Both the position numbers and the translations under genes were made by a program. DNA of 64,000 nucleotides. Origin: Legionella taurinensis (GTDB lineage Bacteria > Pseudomonadota > Gammaproteobacteria > Legionellales > Legionellaceae). The DNA lies in contig NZ_UGOZ01000001.1 in NCBI RefSeq assembly GCF_900452865.1, positions 1,426,001-1,490,000 of the forward strand, written 5' to 3'. Under the pieces are notes generated by a model, which made no database searches, was not told where the DNA came from, and saw only the letters and a list, made by a program, of their open reading frames with translations. The stretch's first letter is position 1; every line of letters begins with the position of its first letter. Below, piece after piece: positions 45,740 to 54,960 of the stretch.

Positions 45740-46563
45740 CCCTGTCGCGCGTGGTTTCCCATGGGTTCCTTTGCCTTTTCATTGCCGGTTTATTTCTGCC
45801 GCTTTACATGGCGCTGGTGGCCGCCAGTCATGATGGCGGCGCGATGATGCATGCGCCCTTGCCGTTGTTGCCTGGCGCGGCGTTGTGGGACAACATTAAA
45901 ACCGTATTAACGGAGGGGATTGCGGCGACAGGAGGGCAGCCGGTTTGGCACATGCTGCTCAATAGTCTGGTGATGGCAGTCCTCATTGCCGCGGGCAAAA
46001 TAACCCTGGCTTTGTTTTCAGCCTTTACCCTGGTTTATTTCGCCTTGCCCGGCAAAAAACTGATGTTTGCCCTGATTTTTTCAACCATGATGCTGCCGGT
46101 TGAAGTCCGTATTGTGCCGACGTTTCAGGTGATTGCTTCGTTCTCCTGGTTGAATACTTACGCGGGTTTAACGCTGCCGTTGATGGCTTCCGCGACGGCG
46201 ACTTTTTTATTCCGTCAATTTTTCAAAACCATTCCGAGCGAACTGGTGGATGCGGCCAAACTGGATGGGGCGGGCCCCTGGCGTTTCTTTAGAGATATTT
46301 TACTCCCGCTCTCCCTGACGCAAATCGCGGCTTTGTTTATTATTTTGTTTGTCTATGGGTGGAATCAATACCTGTGGCCGCTGGTAATTACCAGCGACAG
46401 CAGCAAGGCGACAATTGTCATGGGCATCCGGTCTTTAGCCGGCGTTGCTGATCAAATTCCGCAGTGGCATTATATTATGTCTGTCGCCTTAGTCGCGATG
46501 TTGCCGCCCTGTTTGGTGGTCGTGCTTATGCAACGATGGTTTGAGAAGGGGTTAATTCATTAA
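45736..46563 (+). CDS. ugpE: UgpE-like ABC transporter permease
   Basis: A 275-residue second permease of the MalG/UgpE type with six membrane segments. The EAA loop is SELVDAAKLDGAGPWRFFRDILLPLS. The end MQRWFEKGLIH resembles UgpE (xxRxFVxGLxxG). It pairs with the UgpA-like protein and overlaps the ATPase gene by 1 nt (TAATG). Confidence 0.87.
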   Translation: MTLSRVVSHGFLCLFIAGLFLPLYMALVAASHDGGAMMHAPLPLLPGAALWDNIKTVLTEGIAATGGQPVWHMLLNSLVMAVLIAAGKITLALFSAFTLVYFALPGKKLMFALIFSTMMLPVEVRIVPTFQVIASFSWLNTYAGLTLPLMASATATFLFRQFFKTIPSELVDAAKLDGAGPWRFFRDILLPLSLTQIAALFIILFVYGWNQYLWPLVITSDSSKATIVMGIRSLAGVADQIPQWHYIMSVALVAMLPPCLVVVLMQRWFEKGLIH

Positions 46564-47654
46564 TGGCTACAGTGGAACTGGTGAATATCAGCAAATACCA
46601 TGGTCAACACAGGATTCTTGAGCAAATCAGCTTAAGCATTGAGCAGGGTGAGTTTGTGGCGGTGGTAGGGCCTTCTGGATGCGGTAAATCCACGTTACTG
46701 CGGTTAGTGGCCGGCCTTGATACGGTCACCTCAGGAAAAATCCTCATCGATAATCAATGCGTCAATGAAATTCCTCCGGCCAAACGCAACATGGCCATGG
46801 TTTTTCAAAGTTATGCCCTGTACCCGCACATGACTGTGTTTGATAACATGGCTTATGGTTTAAAAATGCGCGGCGTCCACAAGCATGCGATTGATTCGCG
46901 TGTAAAAGAGGTGGCGGCCATGCTGCAGATCGCCGAGTACTTAAAGCGGCTGCCGCGGGAATTATCCGGCGGACAAAAGCAGCGTGTCGCCATGGGGAGG
47001 GCCATTGTTCGTTCGCCGTCTGTTTTTTTATTTGATGAACCCCTGTCGAATCTTGATGCCAAACTGCGTACGGAAATGCGCCATGAGATTAAAAAACTGC
47101 ATCAGCAATTAAAAACGACCTGCCTGTACGTGACCCATGATCAAACAGAGGCAATGACCATGGCGTCCAGAATACTGGTGTTAAATCAAGGCCGTATTGA
47201 ACAGATTGGCGCACCGCAGACACTGTATCAACAACCAGCTTCTCTCTTCGTTGCTGGATTTACGGGACATTACCCAATTAACTTTTTATCAGGTACTATT
47301 GATGTGTCATCCAGACAACTCATCACCCCGATAGGCGTTTCGTTTCCATTGCCTGAGCACGTGACTCCGGCGCAATGCGGTGAAGAAGTCATCCTTGGGG
47401 TGAGGCCTGAAAACCTGGAAATGACAGCGGCTGACACGGCGGGGGCCATTCCTGTTCATATCGATTTTGTCGATAACATGGGCAGCGATAAACTGGTGCA
47501 TACCCGAAGCCATTGCGGTGGTGCCCATTTTTCGGTGCGAACACGGGCTGATACCGAGATCCATGAGGGGCGTGCGGCGATAAGCCTGAATCTGAAGCAG
47601 GCGCATTTGTTTGATAAAAACACAGGCAAGAGGCTGGGAGGGTGGAATGACTAA
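46563..47654 (+). CDS. ugpC: UgpC/MalK-like ABC transporter ATPase
   Basis: A 363-residue ATPase with Walker A GPSGCGKST, the Q-loop FQSYALYPHM, signature LSGGQKQR, Walker B VFLFDEPLSNLD and H-loop VTHDQ. A C-terminal TOBE/regulatory domain (VILGVRPENL) follows, as in UgpC and MalK. It energises the two permeases. No periplasmic binding-protein gene is present in the cluster. The stop overlaps the next gene by 8 nt. Confidence 0.9.
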   Translation: MATVELVNISKYHGQHRILEQISLSIEQGEFVAVVGPSGCGKSTLLRLVAGLDTVTSGKILIDNQCVNEIPPAKRNMAMVFQSYALYPHMTVFDNMAYGLKMRGVHKHAIDSRVKEVAAMLQIAEYLKRLPRELSGGQKQRVAMGRAIVRSPSVFLFDEPLSNLDAKLRTEMRHEIKKLHQQLKTTCLYVTHDQTEAMTMASRILVLNQGRIEQIGAPQTLYQQPASLFVAGFTGHYPINFLSGTIDVSSRQLITPIGVSFPLPEHVTPAQCGEEVILGVRPENLEMTAADTAGAIPVHIDFVDNMGSDKLVHTRSHCGGAHFSVRTRADTEIHEGRAAISLNLKQAHLFDKNTGKRLGGWND

Positions 47655-48522
47655 AAACACGAAAGCACTGAGGGATGTCGATGCCCCTTTTTACAGTTAC
47701 TGGCAGGCGCTTTATCTGTCTTTTTTCAGCCGCCGCTTGTACGTGGATGTCGGTAAGCGCTGGAAAGGCTATGGGATACTTTATCTTTTATTGTTGATGT
47801 TCATTGTGACCCTGCCTTTCGCCTTGCGGGTAACCCTCGATTTTAATCGTTTTTTTGATTATCAAATCCTTGAGCCCATGCAGAAACTGCCGAAGTTTTA
47901 TGTGCAAAACGGCAAAGTGTCTCTGGATAAGCCCATGCCTTACCTGATTAAAAACAGCAGGGGCGATGTGGTTTCCATCATCGATACGACAGGAACAATT
48001 ACGCGCATCGATGATCGTTACCCGCACTTGTCTGTCCTGGTAACAGCCAATCAAATCATTTACCGCCTGCCCACACCGCAATTCTTTTTTGCCTCGGCAA
48101 ACCGCAAACAGGAAAGTCCGATTTATATTCAGGAACTGAGCAAAAGCATGAATGAAGTATTCAGCGGCGAAGACCTGAGCAAATCGTCAGGCATCGAAAA
48201 GCTTAAGCTGTTGTCGGATGCCACCATTTATCCGACGATTGTCTTGATGTTTACCGTCATTTACCTGGCTTTCTTCCTGGTGTTTGCGCTAATGGGTCAA
48301 TTTGTCGCTAAATTGTTTATGAAGTTTGCCATCACCTACAAACAATCCTGCCGGTTACTGATTGTGGCTTCGACTCCGCAAATCGCGGCACTGGTGTTTT
48401 TTCTGACCATAAACCGGGTATTTTATGGGTTTGGTTTCTTTTTAATTGTTTTGTTTGCCGCTTACTTCAGTTTTGCCGTCCTGTCGTTGAAACGTGAAAG
48501 TCAGAAGCTGGTGGTTTCGTGA
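47647..48522 (+). CDS. DUF1189-like multi-pass membrane protein
   Basis: A 291-residue protein with one hydrophobic segment near residue 40, a soluble middle (YVQNGKVSLDKPMPYLIKN) and three to four C-terminal segments. The layout matches DUF1189 proteins. Function is unknown. GGAGGGTGGA precedes the ATG at 47647, which lies inside the ABC ATPase gene end. It is coupled to the transporter upstream and the hydrolase downstream. Confidence 0.72.
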   Translation: MTKNTKALRDVDAPFYSYWQALYLSFFSRRLYVDVGKRWKGYGILYLLLLMFIVTLPFALRVTLDFNRFFDYQILEPMQKLPKFYVQNGKVSLDKPMPYLIKNSRGDVVSIIDTTGTITRIDDRYPHLSVLVTANQIIYRLPTPQFFFASANRKQESPIYIQELSKSMNEVFSGEDLSKSSGIEKLKLLSDATIYPTIVLMFTVIYLAFFLVFALMGQFVAKLFMKFAITYKQSCRLLIVASTPQIAALVFFLTINRVFYGFGFFLIVLFAAYFSFAVLSLKRESQKLVVS

Positions 48523-49310
48523 AAGAACCTATTCACTTCGCCCATGGCAATGGCTTTCCTTCGCTTTGTTACAGTCAGTTATTTAATGCGTTACGTGAGG
48601 ATTTCGATTGCTACTACATTGACAAAGTCGGGCACAACCCCAGGTACCCGGTGACCGAAAACTGGCCGTTTCTGGTTGAGGAAGTGTTAGACAGCATCAA
48701 ACAACAAATTAATCAGCCGGTGATTGCAGTAGGGCATTCGCTTGGCGGCGTACTCAACCTGTTGGCGGCCATACGGGAGCCTTCGCTGTTCAAGGCGGTG
48801 ATTATGCTCGATTCGCCTCTGCTGGGACGGCTTAAATCGAGCATGCTGCGTCTGGCCAAAGTGCTCGGGTTTATCGATCACATTACCCCGGCATTCAGAA
48901 CACGTGGCCGCAGGCGTAAATGGCCGACACAGGAACAGCTCATGGCTTATCTCAAAGACAGGCCACTGTTCAGAACATTCAGCAAGGCTTGCCTTCAGGA
49001 TTACATCGATTATGGTCTGTACCGTGATGAAGAAGGCTATCATCTGGTATTTGACAGCCACATCGAATACCAGATTTATCGAACCATTCCTCATCAACTT
49101 CATCAGTATGCCGGTCAATTAACAGTGCCCACCGCACTCATTTATGGCGCACAGAGTAATGTGGTGGATCGATTTGACGTTCGCTACATGAAAACGCATT
49201 ACCATATTGATTGTTTTAAGATGAGGGGGACCCATATGTTACCGATGGAGAGACCGAAATTAACCGCCAGGCAGGTTATTCAGGCGCTGGATGTTATACT
49301 TAAAAAATGA
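48519..49310 (+). CDS. Alpha/beta hydrolase
   Basis: A 263-residue hydrolase with the oxyanion loop HGNGFPS, the nucleophile elbow GHSLGG (Ser74) and a late His in RGTHMLPMERP. The acid is probably an Asp in NVVDRFD. It overlaps the preceding gene by 4 nt, so it belongs to the ABC/DUF1189 transcript. An esterase or lipid-acyl role near glycerol-phosphate transport is possible but inferred. Confidence 0.85.
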   Translation: MKEPIHFAHGNGFPSLCYSQLFNALREDFDCYYIDKVGHNPRYPVTENWPFLVEEVLDSIKQQINQPVIAVGHSLGGVLNLLAAIREPSLFKAVIMLDSPLLGRLKSSMLRLAKVLGFIDHITPAFRTRGRRRKWPTQEQLMAYLKDRPLFRTFSKACLQDYIDYGLYRDEEGYHLVFDSHIEYQIYRTIPHQLHQYAGQLTVPTALIYGAQSNVVDRFDVRYMKTHYHIDCFKMRGTHMLPMERPKLTARQVIQALDVILKK

Positions 49311-49363
49311 CGTGTAAAATATAAAAAATGTGGATTAAGGCTATTTATTAAAAGGAGAGAACT

Positions 49364-51844
49364 GTGCCGCATAGCTTGATTGTGTTTGCGCTGATTGGCG
49401 TATCGCTTTGGTTACTGTCCAGGCAGGCATCGATTGTCGTTTGGGCAATCAGTTATGCCATTCTGACGGGCTTGTACATACAGTATGGCTCTCCGGGCCT
49501 GGTCACTCAGGCGCTCCTGTGCCTGTTGACGGCCACCTTTGTTCTGTCCTCGATTCGTCCGTTACGCCGCAATCTCCTGTCTCGCCGGTTATTTTCCCGA
49601 ATCAGCAAGGAAATGCCGGTCATGTCGGCCACGGAACGTGAGGCGCTCGAAGCGGGCACTATCACTTGGGAAGGGGATTTATTCAGCGGTGCGCCGGATT
49701 TTAATAAGTTGCTTAAAGCCCCCACCGTCAGTTTCACAGCTGAAGAACAGGCTTTCATGGATGGACCGCTTAACGAGCTCTGCCGCATGATTGACGATTG
49801 GGACATTACCCACAATCGGGCGGACATGCCTCCTGAAATGTGGCAATTCATCAAGGAAAAGGGCTTTTTCGGCATGATCATTCCCAAGGAGTACGGTGGG
49901 CTTGATTTTTCTGCCAGTGCTCAGGCGGCGATATTGTCGCGAATTTATGGCCGTTCCGTTACCGTGGCGTCAACCATCTCAGTGCCTAACTCCTTAGGCC
50001 CTGCGGAATTGCTGCTTAAATACGGTACCAAAGAGCAAAAGGACTATTATCTTCCTCGTCTTGCCGATGGTCGCGAGATTCCCTGCTTTGCGTTGACCGG
50101 ACCCAATGCGGGTTCTGATGCCGCCTCCATGCCGGATAAAGGCATCGTCTGCCGGCAAACCGTGGATGGTCAGGAGGTGCTCGGGGTTCGTCTGACCTGG
50201 AATAAACGGTACATTACTTTATGCCCCATCGCCACCGTGATTGGTCTGGCATTCAGAATGTTTGATCCGGACAATCTGTTAGGCAAGGGGAACGATGTGG
50301 GAATCAGTTGTGCCCTGATTCCTGCCAAAACTCCGGGTGTAATAAGAGGCCGTCGCCATTTCCCGCTCAATACCGCCTTTATGAACGGTCCTACCCAGGG
50401 TAAGGATGTTTTTATCCCCATGGATTACCTTATCGGGGGGGCTGCAATGGCTGGGAGCGGCTGGCGGATGTTGATGGAATGCTTAAGTGCAGGCCGTGCG
50501 ATTTCCTTACCTTCCAGCGGTCTCGGCGGCTCGCAGGCGGCTGCGTTGGCTACCGGCGCCTATGCTCGGGTCCGTAAACAATTTAATACGTCCATCGCCA
50601 ATTTTGAGGGTATCGAAGAACCGCTGGCCCGCATTGCTGCCAACGCCTACCTCATTGACGCGGCGTTGACCATGACGGCCGCCGCCATTGACCATGGCGC
50701 CAAGCCGTCTGTGGCGGGTGCTATTCTTAAATACCATACCACGGAACGCGCCAGACGGGTCGCGCTCGATGCGATGGACATTCACGGCGGTAAAGGCATT
50801 TGCCTGGGTCCCAATAATTACATGGGACGCGGTTATCAAAGTGCTCCCATCGGCATTACGGTTGAGGGGGCCAATATTCTCACTCGAAGTCTGATTATTT
50901 TTGGTCAGGGTGCTGTTCGCTGTCATCCCTATGTTTTCAAGGAAATTGAAAGCGTACGGGAAAATAACCTCGCCCTCTTTGATAAAGCCTTTTGGGGACA
51001 TGGCGCGTTTATGCTGGCCAATTTCACCAAATCCGTGTTGTTTAATCTGACGGATGCCCATTTCACACGTGCCCCTCGCAGCCGGGTAAAACGTTATTAT
51101 CAATTGATTCATCGTTACAGCAGCAATTTAGCCTTTGCTTCTGATTTTGCAATGACGGTCATTGGTGGTGAGCTTAAGCGCAAGGAAAAAATTTCTGCAC
51201 GCTTAGGCGATGTTTTAAGCTACCTGTACCTGGCGTCCGCCGTGCTTAAGCGTTTCCACGATGATCATGAGCCCGAAGCTGATTTGCCGCTGGTGGAGTG
51301 GTGTTGTCAGCATTTGTTCCATGAGTGCGACTTAGCCCTGCAAGGCGTCATGACCAACATCAAGCCCCGTGCGGCAAGGATAATATTGCGCGCAGTCATC
51401 AATCCCTGGGGCGGCTTAAGGAAACAACCCTCCGATCGTCTGGGGCAACAACTGGCACGCCTGCTGACCAACCCCAATGAATCCCGGGATCGCTTAACAC
51501 GGTTTGTGTTTAAAGAGGCCACCTCCAATTGTCCCATTGGGCGCCTTGAGGCCGCATTTCGCAAAATTTGCGCGGTTGAACCTTTGGAAAAACGCGTTGC
51601 AGTCGCGGTAAAAGAGGGCACATTGCGTGCGCTAACCTTGCTTGAGCAGATTGATGAAGCAGAAAATGCCGGCATTCTGAGCAGTGAACAGGCTGTCTTA
51701 TTAAAAGAAGCGGAACTCGCCCGCCAGCACGTCATTGCTGTGGATGATTTCAGCCATGATGAATTAAGCCATACTTCTTTACAGGCCTCTGTGAAAACAA
51801 AAAAGCATGAGCCGAGCAAGGACGATATCACGGAAAACATTTAA
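49364..51844 (+). CDS. fadE: FadE-type acyl-CoA dehydrogenase
   Basis: An 826-residue membrane-associated acyl-CoA dehydrogenase. It has two to three N-terminal hydrophobic segments, then the FAD/acyl-CoA core (CFALTGPNAGSDAASMPDKG, MDIHGGKGICLGP, ITVEGANILTRSLIIFGQGA). A long helical C-terminal region typical of FadE follows. It performs the first step of fatty-acid beta-oxidation. It starts with GTG after AAGGAGAG. Length agrees with E. coli FadE (814). Confidence 0.93.
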   Translation: MPHSLIVFALIGVSLWLLSRQASIVVWAISYAILTGLYIQYGSPGLVTQALLCLLTATFVLSSIRPLRRNLLSRRLFSRISKEMPVMSATEREALEAGTITWEGDLFSGAPDFNKLLKAPTVSFTAEEQAFMDGPLNELCRMIDDWDITHNRADMPPEMWQFIKEKGFFGMIIPKEYGGLDFSASAQAAILSRIYGRSVTVASTISVPNSLGPAELLLKYGTKEQKDYYLPRLADGREIPCFALTGPNAGSDAASMPDKGIVCRQTVDGQEVLGVRLTWNKRYITLCPIATVIGLAFRMFDPDNLLGKGNDVGISCALIPAKTPGVIRGRRHFPLNTAFMNGPTQGKDVFIPMDYLIGGAAMAGSGWRMLMECLSAGRAISLPSSGLGGSQAAALATGAYARVRKQFNTSIANFEGIEEPLARIAANAYLIDAALTMTAAAIDHGAKPSVAGAILKYHTTERARRVALDAMDIHGGKGICLGPNNYMGRGYQSAPIGITVEGANILTRSLIIFGQGAVRCHPYVFKEIESVRENNLALFDKAFWGHGAFMLANFTKSVLFNLTDAHFTRAPRSRVKRYYQLIHRYSSNLAFASDFAMTVIGGELKRKEKISARLGDVLSYLYLASAVLKRFHDDHEPEADLPLVEWCCQHLFHECDLALQGVMTNIKPRAARIILRAVINPWGGLRKQPSDRLGQQLARLLTNPNESRDRLTRFVFKEATSNCPIGRLEAAFRKICAVEPLEKRVAVAVKEGTLRALTLLEQIDEAENAGILSSEQAVLLKEAELARQHVIAVDDFSHDELSHTSLQASVKTKKHEPSKDDITENI

Positions 51845-52146
51845 CCTATGATGCCTGTCGGAGCCTGCTGCTTCGCTTCACTTATGCTGAGGCGGCAGGA
51901 TTCCCGGGTAAGCAACGCTGCTTCAGAATCGTATTGATACCTATCCCCTGAGTTGTATTCCTGTCGGTGCCGATCAGCCTGTATTGCTTGTCCTCAGCAA
52001 CACAGCCATGCACATTGCCTTATCCTGATGGAACTGTGCAAGCTGATAGAAAAAAATAACATGAAAAGATAAGCGACAAACAATTGAGGGAAAGGAAAAG
52101 CAATCCGGGATTCAGATTTCAGTAGCCAGTCGTCAAGAGGGGCGAG
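51845..52146. other. Intergenic region between convergent fadE and minE
   Basis: 302 bp with no convincing gene. An imperfect stem (CCTGCTGC 51864-51871 with GCGGCAGG 51892-51899) and a short stem AAGCA/TGCTT (51909-51922) could mark transcript ends. No U-run follows. Confidence 0.45.
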
Positions 52147-52410
52147 TTAAATTTCTTCCAATGCTTCATCCGGCATGGTGACATTTAACTCCAACACCGC
52201 ACTGTCACCCATTCGTTCCAGATTGACACTGACTTTGTCACGTGTAACGGGGATGTATTTGGCTATCACTGCCAGAATTTCTTCCTGGAGTTTAGGCAAA
52301 TAATCCGGTGTATTACGCTGAGTCCGCTCATGAGAAATAATGATCTGCAAGCGTTCTTTTGCAACGGATGCGGTGCTGGTGCGTTTTCTTAAGTAGTTGA
52401 ATATGCTCAT
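52147..52410 (-). CDS. minE: MinE, division topological factor
   Basis: An 87-residue MinE. The N-terminal amphipathic and MinD-contact region is [26 protein letters not shown]. The C-terminal dimerisation domain has [15 protein letters not shown] and [12 protein letters not shown]. It stimulates MinD ATPase and drives pole-to-pole oscillation. It overlaps minD by 4 nt (ATGA). Confidence 0.95.
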   Translation of the reverse strand: MSIFNYLRKRTSTASVAKERLQIIISHERTQRNTPDYLPKLQEEILAVIAKYIPVTRDKVSVNLERMGDSAVLELNVTMPDEALEEI

Positions 52411-53237
52411 GCTGGAACATCCTCCTTGTTTTTACCGAACAACCGGCGCAAAATGCCTTTACGCTCATTGCTGACAAAACGCATGGGCCTGTTTTCGCCC
52501 AGGAAACGAGCAATCGCATCCTGGTAGGCCAGGCCTGCGTCACTGGTTTCATCAAGAATCACAGGCGTACCTGTATTAGATGCTTTTAACACGGCTTTGG
52601 ATTCGGGAATAACCCCAATCAGCGGGATAGCAAGTATTTCTTTGACGTCTTCCACCGATAACATTTCTCCTTTTTCAACGCGCTCCGGATCGTAGCGGGT
52701 GAGAAGCAAATGTTCCTGGATAGGGGCTTCATTGTTAATTGCTCGTTTGGTTTTGCTGGCCAAGATACCCAGAATACGATCGGAGTCGCGAACGGAAGAA
52801 ACCTCTGGATTCGTCACAACAATGGCATGATCGGCGAAATGCATGGCCATCAGCGCTCCGGTTTCAATGCCAGCCGGCGAGTCACAAACGATGTACTCAA
52901 ATTCCTTTGCCAATTCATTAAGTATCTTCTCAACGCCTTCCACGGTTAAAGCGTCTTTATCGCGGGTTTGTGACGCAGGCAGGATGCAGAGATCGGGGAC
53001 ACGCTTATCCTTGATTAAAGCCTGATTAAGGCTGGCTTCGCCATTGATGACATTAATAAAATCATAAACGACACGCCGTTCGCACCCCATGATGATATCA
53101 AGATTTCGTAAACCAATATCAAAGTCAATGACAACTGTTTTGTGCCCGCGAAGAGCGAGTCCTGATGAAAAAGCCGCAGAAGTGGTAGTTTTTCCAACGC
53201 CGCCTTTACCTGAAGTCACAACGATTATCTTAGCCAA
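52407..53237 (-). CDS. minD: MinD, septum-site ATPase
   Basis: A 276-residue deviant-Walker ATPase with GKGGVGKTT (Lys11, Lys16) and switch [10 protein letters not shown]. The C-terminal membrane-targeting helix is [13 protein letters not shown]. It recruits MinC and MinE to the membrane. The start codon is TTG, with AGGAAGG 7 nt upstream. The gene upstream is panD on the opposite strand, so no minC precedes it. Confidence 0.95.
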   Translation of the reverse strand: MAKIIVVTSGKGGVGKTTTSAAFSSGLALRGHKTVVIDFDIGLRNLDIIMGCERRVVYDFINVINGEASLNQALIKDKRVPDLCILPASQTRDKDALTVEGVEKILNELAKEFEYIVCDSPAGIETGALMAMHFADHAIVVTNPEVSSVRDSDRILGILASKTKRAINNEAPIQEHLLLTRYDPERVEKGEMLSVEDVKEILAIPLIGVIPESKAVLKASNTGTPVILDETSDAGLAYQDAIARFLGENRPMRFVSNERKGILRRLFGKNKEDVPA

Positions 53238-53457
53238 CTCGGAACCTTCCTGTTAAAAGACTTGTTAACACTTTGCGTTCCAGTTTACACGTTATTGAAT
53301 GAACAGTTCAAGCTCAACGGCTTAAATACGGCAATATATTTTTGACACTGTTAACAATAAAGTCGTTCGATCCACGGGCTATTGTTTTTAACCGAAACTG
53401 CACCTAAAATCCGCACACTTTTGGTCAATAAAAAACATTCATTTTAAGGGTCGTATG

Positions 53458-53844
53458 ATGTATCGCAAAATGTTGAAATCGAAAATCCATCGTGCCCGTG
53501 TAACGCACGCGGATCTGGATTACGAAGGCAGTATCACCATTTCACCGGAATTATTAAAAGCGGCTGATATTTTGCCTTACGAAGCGGTGAATGTGTGGAA
53601 TGTGACTGCCGGTACACGATTTGAAACCTATGCCATCACGGGTGAAGAAAATTCGACCGCCATTTGTGTCAATGGCGCGGCGGCTCACCTGGTCACTCCG
53701 GGCGATTTGATCATTATTGCGTCTTTCATTCAACTCAGTGAGGAGAAGTGCGCGTCATTTAAACCGACGGTGGTGTTTGTCGATGAGCATAACCGGTTTA
53801 GAGAAATCCGCCCGGAAACCTTGCCTGATTTATGCGATGCCTAA
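53458..53844 (+). CDS. panD: Aspartate 1-decarboxylase precursor
   Basis: A 128-residue pyruvoyl enzyme making beta-alanine for pantothenate. Self-cleavage is expected between Gly24 and Ser25 (YEGSITI). The NVWNVTAGTRFETYAI and NGAAAHLVTPGDLIIIASF motifs are conserved. The second of two adjacent ATGs (53458) is chosen because it reproduces E. coli numbering; 53455 is possible. It is divergent from minD. Confidence 0.95.
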   Translation: MYRKMLKSKIHRARVTHADLDYEGSITISPELLKAADILPYEAVNVWNVTAGTRFETYAITGEENSTAICVNGAAAHLVTPGDLIIIASFIQLSEEKCASFKPTVVFVDEHNRFREIRPETLPDLCDA

Positions 53845-53849
53845 GCAAC

Positions 53850-53875
53850 AATCCCTTCCACGGGAAGGGATTTAT
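53850..53875. terminator. Terminator hairpin between panD and the small lipoprotein gene
   Basis: AATCCCTTCC (53850-53859) and GGAAGGGATT (53863-53872) form a perfect 10-bp stem with a 3-nt loop, followed by TATT. Read from either side it can serve panD and the convergent small gene. Confidence 0.7.
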
Positions 53876-53878
53876 TCA

Positions 53879-54019
53879 TCACCAACTGCTTGAGCCGCAG
53901 CAGCCATAGGTTGAAATATTGGGTTCGTTATAGGGATTGGCGCAACAGCTGCGATACCCGCATCCGGACAGGCTGGTTGTTATTAGAGCAATCAAAGACA
54001 CAAAAAGTATCTTCTTCAT
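53879..54019 (-). CDS. 46-residue Cys-rich lipoprotein
   Basis: A very short gene. The signal peptide MKKILFVSLIALITTSLSGC has a lipobox (LSGC, Cys20). A 26-residue mature peptide follows, with further cysteines (RSCC, YGCC) and ending SSSW. AGGAAGA lies about 6 nt before the ATG and the stop is TGA. It sits between the panD terminator and the GST gene on the opposite strand. The signal peptide, ribosome-binding site and terminator together argue that it is real. No family was recognised. Confidence 0.7.
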   Translation of the reverse strand: MKKILFVSLIALITTSLSGCGYRSCCANPYNEPNISTYGCCGSSSW

Positions 54020-54177
54020 AGCGTCTTCCTTGTCAATTGTGTCTTTTAAGTATATGACCTGATTTTAAATAATACAAATTCAAGTTTCATTTTGAATTCA
54101 AACGTTTGCGATAAACACTTGCAGGACGAATTGGATAGGAGTAAAACTATCTTCCCCTGTAAAAAAAGGAATTCAAC

Positions 54178-54795
54178 ATGAAACTTTATTTCGCTAAAGG
54201 CGCCTGTTCGCTGGCTGTAAGAATTGTTATCAATGAGATTGGTGTGGATTGCACCTACGAGTCGGTTAATTTGCAGGCAAAGAAAACGGAAAGCGGTAAA
54301 AATTACCTGGAAATTAATAAAAAGGGCGCGGTGCCTGCGCTTCAAACAGACAAGGGTGAAATTCTGACTGAAAACGCAGTCATTCTCCAGTATTTGGCTG
54401 ATACCTATGAAGCGAATAAACTACTGCCGCCGCTGCATGATTTTGAGCGTTATCGGGTACTCGAATGCGTCAATTACATCACCACCGAGATTCATAAGAC
54501 CCTGGGCGCTCTTTTTAATCCGGCAATGACGTCAGAAATCAGAGAAAAATTCACCTTGCCCACGCTTAAAACCAAATTCAACTATTTGAATTCCCTGCTG
54601 GATGGGCAGCCCTACCTGTGCGGTAACCACCTGACTTTGCCCGATGCCTATTTGTTTGTCATGTTAACCTGGACTTTCCATTTCAAAATCGATTTGCAGG
54701 AGTGGCCGAATCTGGTTAAGCATTTCAAAAAAGTAAGCCAGCATCCGTCGGTGGTTAAATCCTTGCAGGAAGAGGGGATTGAGCTGGCGGGTTAA
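54178..54795 (+). CDS. gstA: Glutathione S-transferase, GstA/beta class
   Basis: A 205-residue GST starting MKLYFAKGACSLAVRI. It carries the beta-class Cys10. NKKGAVPALQTDKGEILTENAVILQYLAD forms the glutathione site with the cis-Pro, and HLTLPDAYLFVMLTW is the N-capping box of the helical domain. It is a cytosolic detoxification enzyme; the substrate is unknown. Confidence 0.9.
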   Translation: MKLYFAKGACSLAVRIVINEIGVDCTYESVNLQAKKTESGKNYLEINKKGAVPALQTDKGEILTENAVILQYLADTYEANKLLPPLHDFERYRVLECVNYITTEIHKTLGALFNPAMTSEIREKFTLPTLKTKFNYLNSLLDGQPYLCGNHLTLPDAYLFVMLTWTFHFKIDLQEWPNLVKHFKKVSQHPSVVKSLQEEGIELAG

Positions 54796-54828
54796 AGCGC
54801 TTCCCTGACAGTAGAACCCTGTGCACTC

Positions 54829-54850
54829 CCTCTCCCGCTGGCGGGAGAGG
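54829..54850 (+). terminator. Terminator-like hairpin after gstA
   Basis: CCTCTCCCGC (54829-54838) and GCGGGAGAGG (54841-54850) are perfect inverted arms, effectively a stem with a CTGG loop. CGGGGGTTTT follows. It shares the leading CTCCCTCTC with the hairpin at 15157. Confidence 0.6.
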
Positions 54851-54960
54851 CGGGGGTTTTCAGGTAAAGAAAACCTGGCATATTGCCATGTTCAGGTATA
54901 TGATAGTTCCCCTGTTTCTGTTCAAAATCAAGCCTATCCGTTAAAGCATTTGGAGGACTT

